Below are positions 1 to 4,979 of a DNA stretch of 5,847 nucleotides, in pieces. The DNA comes from Candidatus Avipropionibacterium avicola (GTDB lineage Bacteria > Actinomycetota > Actinomycetes > Propionibacteriales > Propionibacteriaceae): NCBI GenBank assembly GCA_018715445.1, contig DVLP01000321.1:1-5847 (forward strand). Reading direction: 5' to 3'. The translations under genes were made by a program, and so were the position numbers. Each line of letters begins with the position of its first letter. The first letter of the stretch is position 1. Below the pieces are notes generated by a model that did no database searches, was not told where the DNA came from, and saw only the letters and a list, made by a program, of their open reading frames with translations.

Positions 1-1
1 C

Positions 2-610
2 CAACAACTGAACGGAGCCGAGCATCCGATCCGGCCGGCCGAGGATGTGCTCTTCGGCGTGTTGGACCATCTGCCACTGACCGGCATCACCAGCATCATG
101 TTGATGGTGCTGATCGCGATCTTCTTCATCACCGGCGCCGACTCGGCCTCCCTGGTGATGGGCACGATGTCGCAACAGGGACGGACCGAGCCTGCCCGTT
201 GGGTGACGGTGACCTGGGGCACCCTGGTCGGTGCGATCGCGGCCGTCCTGCTGGTCTCCGACGAAGCCGGCCGCGGTCTCAGCTCACTGCAGAATGCGAC
301 GATCGTGGCCGCCCTGCCGTTCGCGGTGATCATGCTGTTCATGATGATCGCGTTCCTGAAGGACCTGCGCCGCGATCCCCTGATCCTGCGCGACCACTAC
401 GTGCGCACGGCCGTACGCCACGGCGTGCGGGCAGGTCTGGAGCAACACGGTGACGACTTCGCGCTGGTCCCGACCCAGTACGACCACTCGACCGATCCCC
501 ACCCGTGGGTGGAGCCCCCGGTGGACGACGAACTGGCCGAGACCTACAAGTCGGCCACCAGCGATCCGCCACCCGATGAGGATGGACCTTCGACCGGCTC
601 GGGAGCCTGA
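2..610 (+). CDS. BCCT-family (betaine/carnitine/choline) transporter, 3' part only
   Basis: The frame is open from the left edge to TGA at 608-610, giving 202 visible residues, so the 5' part lies outside the window. BCCT proteins are 12-helix membrane carriers that import compatible solutes such as glycine betaine, or choline and carnitine, by ion-coupled symport. The sequence FFITGADSASLVMGTMSQQG (visible residues 41-60) is the strongly conserved core of the family's tenth helix and following loop. Two more hydrophobic helices follow, at about residues 66-86 and 98-120. After them comes a charged, proline-rich cytoplasmic tail of about 80 residues, the part that acts in osmosensing in some family members. 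The last residues (GPSTGSGA) are encoded by a palindromic repeat that contains the stop codon, so the extreme C terminus is probably acquired sequence. The substrate cannot be told from this part. The ATG or GTG codons inside the window, such as GTG 47, are internal. Confidence 0.9.
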   Translation, partial: QQLNGAEHPIRPAEDVLFGVLDHLPLTGITSIMLMVLIAIFFITGADSASLVMGTMSQQGRTEPARWVTVTWGTLVGAIAAVLLVSDEAGRGLSSLQNATIVAALPFAVIMLFMMIAFLKDLRRDPLILRDHYVRTAVRHGVRAGLEQHGDDFALVPTQYDHSTDPHPWVEPPVDDELAETYKSATSDPPPDEDGPSTGSGA

Positions 611-621
611 GGCTCCCGAGC
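597..621 (+). terminator. perfect hairpin spanning the transporter stop codon; possible terminator and repeat copy
   Basis: Arms 597-607 (GCTCGGGAGCC) and 611-621 (GGCTCCCGAGC) pair perfectly over 11 bp, and the 3-nt loop is the TGA stop codon itself. There is no U-tract, so if it terminates it is not a classical intrinsic terminator. It may instead protect mRNA 3' ends or insulate the trpS leader promoter, which starts only 7 bp later. The left flank CTTCGACCGGCTCGGG is, in reverse complement, close to the 35-bp repeats at 1902-1997 (about 16 of 19 bases against the middle copy). The hairpin is seen directly; its role is inferred. Confidence 0.55.
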
Positions 622-627
622 GGGTGG

Positions 628-633
628 TACGGT
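628..633 (+). promoter_or_regulatory. -10 box for the trpS leader transcript (TACGGT)
   Basis: TACGGT fits the actinobacterial TANNNT -10 pattern and is followed by 7 nt and then the GTG that starts the leader peptide at 641. Transcription would therefore begin at or next to that GTG, making a leaderless leader peptide. No ribosome binding site precedes the GTG, which agrees. The -35 region would fall in the hairpin at the end of the transporter gene and shows no good match to TTGACA. Confidence 0.55.
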
Positions 634-640
634 GTCGCTC

Positions 641-709
641 GTGATTGCGCACGTGCAGCAGCAGTGGTGGTGGCGTCCCTCGTCGACGCCTCGCCCCGCT
701 GTGCGCTGA
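641..709 (+). CDS. Trp leader peptide of the trpS attenuator (22 aa, three consecutive Trp)
   Basis: GTG 641 to TGA 707-709 encodes 22 residues beginning VIAHVQQQWWWRP, with three adjacent TGG codons at 665-673. Such a run of the rarest amino acid, in a tiny ORF directly before an intrinsic terminator and a tryptophanyl-tRNA synthetase gene, is the hallmark of ribosome-mediated attenuation. The pattern M-x-A-H, a few residues, then WWW resembles leader peptides I recall for trp genes in other Actinobacteria, and this supports the start at 641. An in-frame GTG at 632 is possible but overlaps the -10 box. The peptide itself probably has no function; its translation reports Trp-tRNA supply. It is too short for ordinary gene callers. 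Confidence 0.88.
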   Translation: MIAHVQQQWWWRPSSTPRPAVR

Positions 710-758
710 GCATCAGCACCCCACCACCCAGGCCGAGTCGTCATGACTCGGCCTTTGT
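662..758 (+). promoter_or_regulatory. trpS transcription attenuator (alternative RNA hairpins)
   Basis: Three pairings can be found by eye. Hairpin A: GGCGTC (672-677, including the end of the third Trp codon) with GACGCC (685-690). Hairpin B, the proposed antiterminator: 685-693 (GACGCCTCG) with 734-742 (CGAGTCGTC), 8 of 9 pairs, occupying much of the left arm of the terminator. Hairpin C: the terminator at 730-754. A ribosome stalled on the Trp codons 665-673 would block A and free 685-693 to form B, giving read-through into trpS. A ribosome that reaches the stop at 707 would cover 685-693, so C forms and transcription stops. The Trp codons (666-673, GGTGGTGG) are also perfectly complementary to CCACCACC at 721-728, a possible extra protective pairing when no ribosome is present. 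The pairings are seen; their dynamics are inferred. Confidence 0.78.
730..758 (+). terminator. intrinsic terminator of the trpS leader
   Basis: AGGCCGAGTC (730-739) pairs perfectly with GACTCGGCCT (745-754) across the 5-nt loop GTCAT, and is followed by TTTGT (754-758). This is a 10-bp GC-rich stem with a short U-run, placed 21 nt after the leader-peptide stop and 48 nt before the trpS ATG. Its left arm is shared with the proposed antiterminator, as an attenuator requires. Confidence 0.85.
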
Positions 759-796
759 CGTACGTGGGCCCGTGGTCGTGACGGCCTGACACCACC

Positions 797-801
797 AGGA
801 G
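797..801 (+). promoter_or_regulatory. ribosome binding site of trpS (AGGAG)
   Basis: AGGAG lies 5 nt before ATG 807 and fixes that start, although it gives the synthetase an N-terminal extension of about 40 residues relative to short bacterial TrpRS. Confidence 0.8.
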
Positions 802-806
802 AAGCC

Positions 807-1898
807 ATGACCACCACGACCGTCCGTCCCGATGCCCACCACGACAGCGATCTGACCCGTTCGCGGGCCACCGCCGTGGCCCGTTCCGCGGCGATCGAGG
901 CCCAGATCCGTACCGACCCCAGCCGTCACCGCGTCCTCACCGGTGACCGTCCGACCGGACCGCTGCACCTGGGCCACCTGTTCGGCAGCCTCCGCAACCG
1001 GGTCCGACTCCAGGAGGCCGGAGTCACCACCTTCATCGTGATCGCCGATTACCAGGTGATCACCGATCGTGAGGTCGCCGACCACATCGCCAGCGATGTC
1101 TGCGAGATCATCTGTGACCAGTTGGCCTGCGGGATGGACCCGCAACGCTCCACCTTCTTCGCCCACAGTGCGATCCCGGAGCTCAACCAGTTGATGTTGC
1201 CCTTCCTGTCGCTGACCAGCGTGGCCGAGCTGCAACGCAACCCCACGGTCAAGGCCGAAGCCGAGGCGGCCGGGATCCGTTCCCTGTCAGGACTGTTGCT
1301 CACCTATCCCGTGCATCAGGCCGCCGACATCCTGGCCGTGGGTGGCACCGTGGTGCCGGTCGGGCTGGACCAGTTGCCCCACCTGGAGGCCACCCGCCTG
1401 ATCGCACGCCGCTTCAACGACCGCTACGGCCACGTCTTCACCGAACCCGATGCCCTGTTGTCCGAGGCACCGGTCGTGCTCGGCCTGGACGGTCAGAAGA
1501 TGAGCAAGAGCCGTAACAATGCGATCCAGCTGCGTCACACCGCCGACCAGACCCGCCAGCTGATCCGGTCGGCGCGCACCGACTCGCAGCGGCGGATCAG
1601 CTACGACCCGGTCAACCGGCCGGGGGTGTCGAACCTGCTGCTGATCACCTCCCTGTGCACCGATGAGGCCCCCGAGGTGATCGCCGAGCGGATCGGTGAC
1701 GCCGGGGCGGGGGAGTTGAAGCGCGTCGCCTGTGACGCGGTCAACGAACATCTCGCCGGGCTGCGCGCCCGTCGCGCCGACTTCGCCGCCGCGGGCCAGG
1801 ACGTGCTCCAGGTGGTGCGCGACGGCAATGTCCGGGTGCGCGCCCAGGCCACCGAGATGCTGGAACGGGTCCGCGAAGCCATGGGCACGGTCTACTGA
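807..1898 (+). CDS. trpS: tryptophanyl-tRNA synthetase, attenuator-controlled, probably auxiliary type
   Basis: A 363-residue class Ic aminoacyl-tRNA synthetase that charges tRNA-Trp with tryptophan in the cytosol, using ATP. The Rossmann fold opens with VLTGDRPTGPLHLGH, where HLGH (residues 54-57) is the HIGH signature. LLLTYPVHQAADIL and VPVGLDQLPHLEATR (about 163-197) are the Trp-pocket and ATP-site blocks. GQKMSKS has its KMSKS loop at 231-235. The helical anticodon-binding domain, with DPVNRPGVSNLL, fills the C-terminal third. About 40 extra N-terminal residues precede the fold. In a hand alignment with the Bacillus stearothermophilus enzyme, the pocket residue His43 is replaced by Gln83 (ADYQVIT against VDQHAIT); changing His43 there is known to give indolmycin resistance. 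Streptomyces coelicolor has an auxiliary indolmycin-resistant TrpRS controlled by a Trp leader attenuator, and this gene fits that type. Whether the genome has a second trpS cannot be seen here. Confidence 0.95.
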   Translation: MTTTTVRPDAHHDSDLTRSRATAVARSAAIEAQIRTDPSRHRVLTGDRPTGPLHLGHLFGSLRNRVRLQEAGVTTFIVIADYQVITDREVADHIASDVCEIICDQLACGMDPQRSTFFAHSAIPELNQLMLPFLSLTSVAELQRNPTVKAEAEAAGIRSLSGLLLTYPVHQAADILAVGGTVVPVGLDQLPHLEATRLIARRFNDRYGHVFTEPDALLSEAPVVLGLDGQKMSKSRNNAIQLRHTADQTRQLIRSARTDSQRRISYDPVNRPGVSNLLLITSLCTDEAPEVIAERIGDAGAGELKRVACDAVNEHLAGLRARRADFAAAGQDVLQVVRDGNVRVRAQATEMLERVREAMGTVY

Positions 1899-1901
1899 CC
1901 C

Positions 1902-1997
1902 ACGACCCCCGAGCTCGTCGAGGGGCACGAGCTCCAACGACCCCCGAGCCCGTCGAGGGGCACGAGCGCCCACGACCCCCGAGCTCGTCGAGGGGCC
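1902..1997 (+). repeat. three tandem 35-bp GC-rich palindromic repeats
   Basis: Units begin at 1902, 1937 and 1972, an exact 35-bp period, each opening with ACGACCCCCGAGC and continuing through GTCGAGGGGC. The third is cut after about 26 bp. Copy 2 differs from copies 1 and 3 at the middle of GAGCTCGTC (GAGCCCGTC). In copy 1, GAGCTCGT (1911-1918) pairs perfectly with ACGAGCTC (1927-1934) over an 8-nt loop, a stable hairpin 13 nt after the trpS stop; in copy 2 the same arms pair imperfectly. The array fills most of the trpS to PH-gene gap and could end trpS transcription, though there is no U-tract. A diverged inverted copy lies at about 585-603. Such intergenic palindromes are common in high-GC actinobacterial genomes. 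Their function is unknown. Confidence 0.85.
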
Positions 1998-2027
1998 GCT
2001 CTTCAGGAGGATGTGGGTGGGCTGTGC

Positions 2028-2033
2028 CAGCAT
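2028..2033 (+). promoter_or_regulatory. possible -10 box for a leaderless PH-protein mRNA (CAGCAT)
   Basis: CAGCAT is one base from TANNNT and sits exactly 7 nt before ATG 2041, the same geometry seen before the trpS leader, gtrA-like and purK starts. A competing reading is the strong Shine-Dalgarno AGGAGG at 2005-2010, which would serve GTG 2017 with a 6-nt gap. Confidence 0.35.
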
Positions 2034-2040
2034 GGTCGCC

Positions 2041-2583
2041 ATGGGGTTGAGCCGCAAACTGCTGGGTGAGGGCGAGGAGATCGTCCTGCACCTGCGCACG
2101 CACGCCAAGAAGCTGGTGCTGCCGGCCCTGGTCCTGATCGTGCTCGGCGCCCTGGTCGGTGTCGCGATCGCGCTGCTGCCCCCCAGCGCCGAGCCGTGGG
2201 GCCGGTTGGTGGTGGCCGGTGTCGCCGTGGTGCTGGCGATCGTCCTGGTGCTGGTGCCGTACCTGCGGTGGCGGACCACGACCTACACCGTGACGAACCG
2301 TCGGATCATCACCCGTACCGGGATCATCAACCAGACCGGGCACGACCTACCACTGGTGCGGATCAACGACGTCTCGTACGAGCGCAGCCTCACCGACCGG
2401 ATGCTGGGCTGCGGCACCCTCAACATCCGCACCGCCTCGGAGCAGGGCCCGGTCGTGCTGCCGGATGTGCCCGGTGTCGAACGGGTCCACGTCGAGATCA
2501 CCGAGCTGCTCTTCGACTCGACCAACCCGTCGTACCGACACGACGTGCACGACGACGAGGACGAGGACGAGGACGAGTCGTAG
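2041..2583 (+). CDS. PH-domain (DUF304/bPH_2-like) membrane protein
   Basis: A 180-residue protein. A short N-terminal segment (LLGEGEEIVLHLRTH) precedes two transmembrane helices at about 25-46 and 55-75. A bacterial PH-like fold of the YdbS/DUF304 type follows, recognised by YTVTNRRIITRTGIIN (82-97) and DLPLVRINDVSYERSLTDRMLGCGTL (102-127, an IxDV-type motif then the G-x-G-x-L turn). Proteins of this family are membrane proteins of unknown molecular role. The tail is very acidic (DDEDEDEDES), encoded by four GACGAG hexamers at 2554-2577. ATG 2041 is chosen because the family usually starts a few residues before LL-x-E-GE and because a -10-like box lies 7 nt upstream. ATG 2011, GTG 2017 and ATG 2032 are in-frame alternatives. 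The frame stays open back into trpS, but that part is non-coding shadow and repeat. Mycobacterium tuberculosis has, as I recall, the same order of PH protein, GtrA-like protein, purK and purE. Confidence 0.85.
   Translation: MGLSRKLLGEGEEIVLHLRTHAKKLVLPALVLIVLGALVGVAIALLPPSAEPWGRLVVAGVAVVLAIVLVLVPYLRWRTTTYTVTNRRIITRTGIINQTGHDLPLVRINDVSYERSLTDRMLGCGTLNIRTASEQGPVVLPDVPGVERVHVEITELLFDSTNPSYRHDVHDDEDEDEDES
2554..2577 (+). repeat. (GACGAG)x4 microsatellite encoding the acidic tail
   Basis: Four perfect GACGAG hexamers encode Asp-Glu pairs at the end of the PH-domain protein. Gain or loss of a unit keeps the frame. The tract ends 3 bp before the -10 box proposed for the next gene, so it also occupies that promoter's spacer and -35 region. 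Confidence 0.9.
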
Positions 2584-2586
2584 ACT
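2581..2586 (+). promoter_or_regulatory. -10 box for a leaderless gtrA-like mRNA (TAGACT)
   Basis: TAGACT fits TANNNT exactly and lies 7 nt before GTG 2594. Its first three bases are the TAG stop codon of the preceding gene. No Shine-Dalgarno is present before GTG 2594, which agrees with a leaderless start. Confidence 0.55.
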
Positions 2587-2593
2587 CCCGCCC

Positions 2594-3070
2594 GTGACCG
2601 AGACCCCCGAGCGCTCCGCCGCTGAGCCCGGCCGCGTGGAGCCCGACTCCGCCGGTGGGGTGGAGCGGCACCACCGCCTGTCGACCCAGCTGGTGCGTTT
2701 CGTGATCACCGGATGCCTGTCGGCCGTCGTGGACTTCGGCCTGTTGAACCTGCTGATGCTGGTCTTCGGCTGGGACCACACCTGGGCCAAGGCGCTGTCC
2801 TTCGTGGCCGGCACCACGACGGCGTACATGATCAACCGTCGCTGGACCTTCCGTGCCGAGGCCTCCACCAAGCGGTTCGTGGCGATCATCGTGCTGTACG
2901 CGATCACCTTCGCCCTGCAGGTCGGGATCTATTCGCTGCTGTTCCGACTGATGCAGCCCACCGGTTGGCCGGTGGTGGTGGTCAACGCGATCGCCTTCGT
3001 GATCGCCCAGGGGATCGCGACGACGGTGAACTTCGTCGTGCAGCGCACGGTGGTGTTCCGCCGGCGATAG
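2594..3070 (+). CDS. GtrA-like four-helix membrane protein
   Basis: A 158-residue GtrA-family protein, a group of small membrane proteins implicated in moving lipid-linked sugars across the membrane for cell-surface polysaccharide or glycolipid modification. After a hydrophilic N terminus of about 30 residues there are four transmembrane segments, at about 34-58, 64-81, 94-119 and 125-149. Family marks are QLVRFVITGCLSAVVDFGLLN (32-52), NRRWTFR (81-87) and the terminal NFVVQRTVVFRRR (146-158). GTG 2594 is preferred because it falls just after the previous stop, with a -10 box 7 nt upstream. The longer open frame upstream translates the PH gene's end out of frame. The native substrate is unknown. 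No glycosyltransferase gene lies beside it in this window, so the sugar-transfer partner, if any, is elsewhere. Confidence 0.85.
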   Translation: MTETPERSAAEPGRVEPDSAGGVERHHRLSTQLVRFVITGCLSAVVDFGLLNLLMLVFGWDHTWAKALSFVAGTTTAYMINRRWTFRAEASTKRFVAIIVLYAITFALQVGIYSLLFRLMQPTGWPVVVVNAIAFVIAQGIATTVNFVVQRTVVFRRR

Positions 3071-3089
3071 GGGACTGCGGCCGGGGCGA

Positions 3090-3095
3090 TAGGCT
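3090..3095 (+). promoter_or_regulatory. -10 box for a leaderless purK mRNA (TAGGCT)
   Basis: TAGGCT matches TANNNT and lies 8 nt before GTG 3104. There is no Shine-Dalgarno in front of that GTG. GGCGATAGG occurs twice here (3063-3071 and 3085-3093), the second copy overlapping the box. The significance of the duplication is unknown. Confidence 0.5.
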
Positions 3096-3103
3096 GGCTC
3101 GCC

Positions 3104-4270
3104 GTGGACGACCCTCGCACCTTCACCGTCGGGATCATCGGCGGCGGACAACTCGCCCGGATGATGTACACCGCCTCGATCCCGTTGGGGATCCGGGTCA
3201 AGCTGCTGTCGGTGACCGCCGACGACTCGGCGGCCCAGGTGATCGGGGACGTGACCCTGGGGCACCACACCGATGCCGACGCCGTACGGGCCTTCGCCGC
3301 CGACTGCGATGCCATCACCTTCGACCACGAACACGTGCCGAGCGAGATCCTGCGCCAACTGGAGGCCGACGGGGTCGCGGTCCGTCCCGGCCCGGCAGCG
3401 CTGGTGCACGCCCAGGACAAGGCCGTGATGCGGACCCGCCTGGCCGAGCTCGGGGTGCCGTGCCCGGTCAACCGGGTGGTCGCCGACGTCGACGAGCTGG
3501 TCGGCTTCGGTGACGAGCAGGGCTGGCCGATGATCGCGAAGGTCTCGCGTGGCGGTTATGACGGCAAGGGGGTCTGGAAGCTGGACTCGCCCGCCGAAGC
3601 CGCCGAGGTGATGGCCCCGGTCTTCTCCGACCTCGCCGACGGGGTCGTCGTGGTGGCCGAGGAGTTCGTCGACTTCGCCCGTGAGCTCTCGGCGTTGGCC
3701 GTGCGGTCCCCGTCGGGGCAGGCCGTCGCCTACCCGGTGAGCGAGACCGTCCAGCGTGACGGCATCTGCTGGCAGACCACCACACCGGCTCCCGCGATCG
3801 CCGAGGACCGGGCCGTCGAAGCGCAGCAGTTGGCGCTGCGCCTGGCCAAGGAGCTCGATGTCGTCGGCGTGCTGGCGGTCGAGTTGATGGAGCGCGCCAG
3901 TGGGGAGCTGGTGGTCAACGAGCTCGCGATGCGCCCCCACAACACCGGTCACTGGTCGATCGACGGAGCCCACACCTCCCAGTTCGAGAACCATCTGCGC
4001 GCCGTGCTCGACCTGCCGCTGGGGGACCCGTCGTCCCGGGAGACCTGGACCGTCATGCACAACGTGCTCGGCGGCACCGTCGAGGACCTGCCGTCGGCGC
4101 TGCTGCACTGCTTCGCCCGCGACCGCCGGCTGCGCGTCGAGCTCTACGGCAAGTCCGTACGGCCCGGGCGCAAGGTCGGCCACGTGGTGACCTTCGGCGA
4201 CGACCTCGACCGGGTCCGGCGTCGCGCCGCCCATGCCGCCGGCTACCTGATGGGCGATCCTGACGCCTGA
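3104..4270 (+). CDS. purK: N5-carboxyaminoimidazole ribonucleotide synthase (PurK)
   Basis: A 388-residue ATP-grasp enzyme that uses ATP and bicarbonate to convert AIR to N5-CAIR in de novo purine synthesis; PurE then rearranges the product to CAIR. The pre-ATP-grasp Rossmann domain has GGGQLARM (13-20) near its N terminus, and TFDHEHVP corresponds to the family's conserved FE-E-I-like block. The ATP-grasp glycine-rich loop is RGGYDGKGV (149-157). The metal and substrate block is NELAMRPHNTGHWSIDGAHTSQFENH (272-297), corresponding to the typical NE-x-A-PRPHNSGH. The C-terminal domain closes with LYGK-x-xRPGRKVGHV. Length is normal for the family. The GTG start is supported by the leaderless -10 box and by the position of the glycine loop. 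Its usual partner purE lies 794 bp downstream, separated by a toxin-antitoxin pair. Confidence 0.96.
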   Translation: MDDPRTFTVGIIGGGQLARMMYTASIPLGIRVKLLSVTADDSAAQVIGDVTLGHHTDADAVRAFAADCDAITFDHEHVPSEILRQLEADGVAVRPGPAALVHAQDKAVMRTRLAELGVPCPVNRVVADVDELVGFGDEQGWPMIAKVSRGGYDGKGVWKLDSPAEAAEVMAPVFSDLADGVVVVAEEFVDFARELSALAVRSPSGQAVAYPVSETVQRDGICWQTTTPAPAIAEDRAVEAQQLALRLAKELDVVGVLAVELMERASGELVVNELAMRPHNTGHWSIDGAHTSQFENHLRAVLDLPLGDPSSRETWTVMHNVLGGTVEDLPSALLHCFARDRRLRVELYGKSVRPGRKVGHVVTFGDDLDRVRRRAAHAAGYLMGDPDA

Positions 4271-4286
4271 TCAGGCTGTGGTGCAA

Positions 4287-4300
4287 CAGTGATATCATTG
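4287..4300 (+). promoter_or_regulatory. operator and -10 region of the toxin-antitoxin operon
   Basis: TGATATCA (4290-4297) is a perfect 8-bp palindrome, extended to CA-x-TGATATCA-x-TG (4287-4300). It overlaps TATCAT (4293-4298), a good -10 box, placed about 20 nt before the antitoxin ATG. The palindrome is flanked by an exact direct repeat TGCAACAG at 4282-4289 and 4299-4306. Ribbon-helix-helix antitoxins commonly bind such sites, alone or with their toxin, to repress their own promoter. Binding here is inferred. Confidence 0.6.
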
Positions 4301-4317
4301 CAACAGAGGTGATTCAC

Positions 4318-4566
4318 ATGTCGGCCATCACGATCCGTAAGCTTCCTGACGAGACCAAGCGACGATTGCGCATCCGCGCCGCTGCCAACGGTCGCTCCAT
4401 GGAGAGTGAAGCCCGCGACATCTTGACCTCGGCTCTGGACCATGGGCATCGGGTCGACCTCACGTGGGTCGAGGAGCTCATCGCTGCTGGCACGGAGGCT
4501 GGTGGCGTCGAACTTGAACTACCGGATGATGACGAGGCGACCGCTGCGGACTTCAGCCCGCGATGA
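4318..4566 (+). CDS. FitA/VapB-like ribbon-helix-helix antitoxin
   Basis: An 82-residue protein. The N-terminal ribbon-helix-helix motif is SAITIRKLPDETKRRLRIRA (2-21) followed by NGRSMESEARDIL (24-36). The beta strand carrying Ile4, Ile6 and Lys8 would contact DNA in a dimer, and RSMESEAR is the typical start of the second helix in FitA-type antitoxins. The C-terminal half (about 41-82) is acidic and Trp-containing, the part that usually wraps and blocks the toxin. ATG 4318 is chosen because AGAGGTGA at 4305-4312 is a good Shine-Dalgarno for it; in-frame GTG 4309 lies inside that site. The gene overlaps the toxin gene by ATGA, typical of translationally coupled toxin-antitoxin pairs. Codon use is looser than in purK and purE, with more A and T at third positions. 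Confidence 0.87.
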   Translation: MSAITIRKLPDETKRRLRIRAAANGRSMESEARDILTSALDHGHRVDLTWVEELIAAGTEAGGVELELPDDDEATAADFSPR

Positions 4567-4979
4567 TCATCCTCGACACCAACGTTCTGTCCGAACTGAT
4601 GCGTGGTGAGGATGAAGGCGACTCCACCGTGCTCGCGTGGGTGAGGGGTCTGGCCGACCAACCAGTGACAACCGTGCTCAACCGTGCCGAGATCTTGGCA
4701 GGTGTCGTCCTGTTGCCGCCCGGGAAGCGTCGCGATCGACTCCAGATGCGTGCCACCCTCACCCTTGATCGCATCGGTGTCTGTCTGCCCCTGGTTCCAG
4801 AATGCGCTTTGACCTATGCGGACGTGGTGGCGACGCGACGCGCCGCAGGAAGGCCAATCGGTGCCATGGACGCACTGATTGCCTCAGTGGCGATCACCTC
4901 CGGAGCCGATCTCGCGACCCGGGACAGCGCGGGATTCGATGGTTTGGGGATCACTGTGATTGATCCGTGGCGAGCGTGA
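4563..4979 (+). CDS. VapC/FitB-like PIN-domain toxin (putative ribonuclease)
   Basis: A 138-residue PIN-domain protein, the usual toxin size. PIN toxins are magnesium-dependent ribonucleases, and VapC members cut tRNA or rRNA to stop translation. Acidic catalytic residues are visible at Asp5 (MIILDTNVLSELMR), Glu43 (NRAEILAGV), Asp103 (GAMDALIA) and Asp121 (LATRDSAGF), so the active site looks intact. TNVLSE, AEILAGV and PIGAMDALIA favour the FitB-like branch. The start ATG overlaps the antitoxin stop (ATGA) and depends on it for coupling. The pair lies between purK and purE, which suggests insertion, though no transposase is nearby. The RNA target cannot be predicted from the sequence. Confidence 0.88.
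   Translation: MIILDTNVLSELMRGEDEGDSTVLAWVRGLADQPVTTVLNRAEILAGVVLLPPGKRRDRLQMRATLTLDRIGVCLPLVPECALTYADVVATRRAAGRPIGAMDALIASVAITSGADLATRDSAGFDGLGITVIDPWRA

Noticed and set aside
641..806. T-box riboswitch before trpS
   Set aside because: I see no T-box sequence or specifier-loop architecture. The WWW leader ORF and overlapping hairpins explain the region better.
1902..1997. CRISPR array
   Set aside because: The repeats are contiguous at a 35-bp period with no unique spacers, and each unit is internally palindromic.
1732..2040. Upstream extension of the PH-domain gene into trpS
   Set aside because: The frame is open by chance through the trpS end and the repeats. The translated part is Pro/Arg-rich and unlike the family, whose conserved part begins at about 2041.
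1287..2279. Minus-strand open frame of 330 codons antisense to trpS and the PH gene
   Set aside because: It crosses the trpS end, the repeat array and the PH gene, and has biased composition and no recognisable domain. The plus-strand genes account for the coding signal.
2713..3513. Plus-strand open frame of 266 codons overlapping the gtrA-like gene and purK
   Set aside because: Its translation is dominated by Arg, Gly, Asp and Pro, typical of an out-of-frame read of high-GC genes, and both overlapped genes have clear family motifs.
2498..4234. Long open frame of 578 codons on the minus strand antisense to the gtrA-like gene and purK
   Set aside because: It is the antisense shadow of two well-recognised genes in GC-rich DNA, rich in Gly, His, Arg, Asp and Gln, with no recognisable domain.
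4309..4317. GTG 4309 as the antitoxin start
   Set aside because: It lies within the Shine-Dalgarno AGAGGTGA that serves ATG 4318, and the three extra residues are not needed for the fold.
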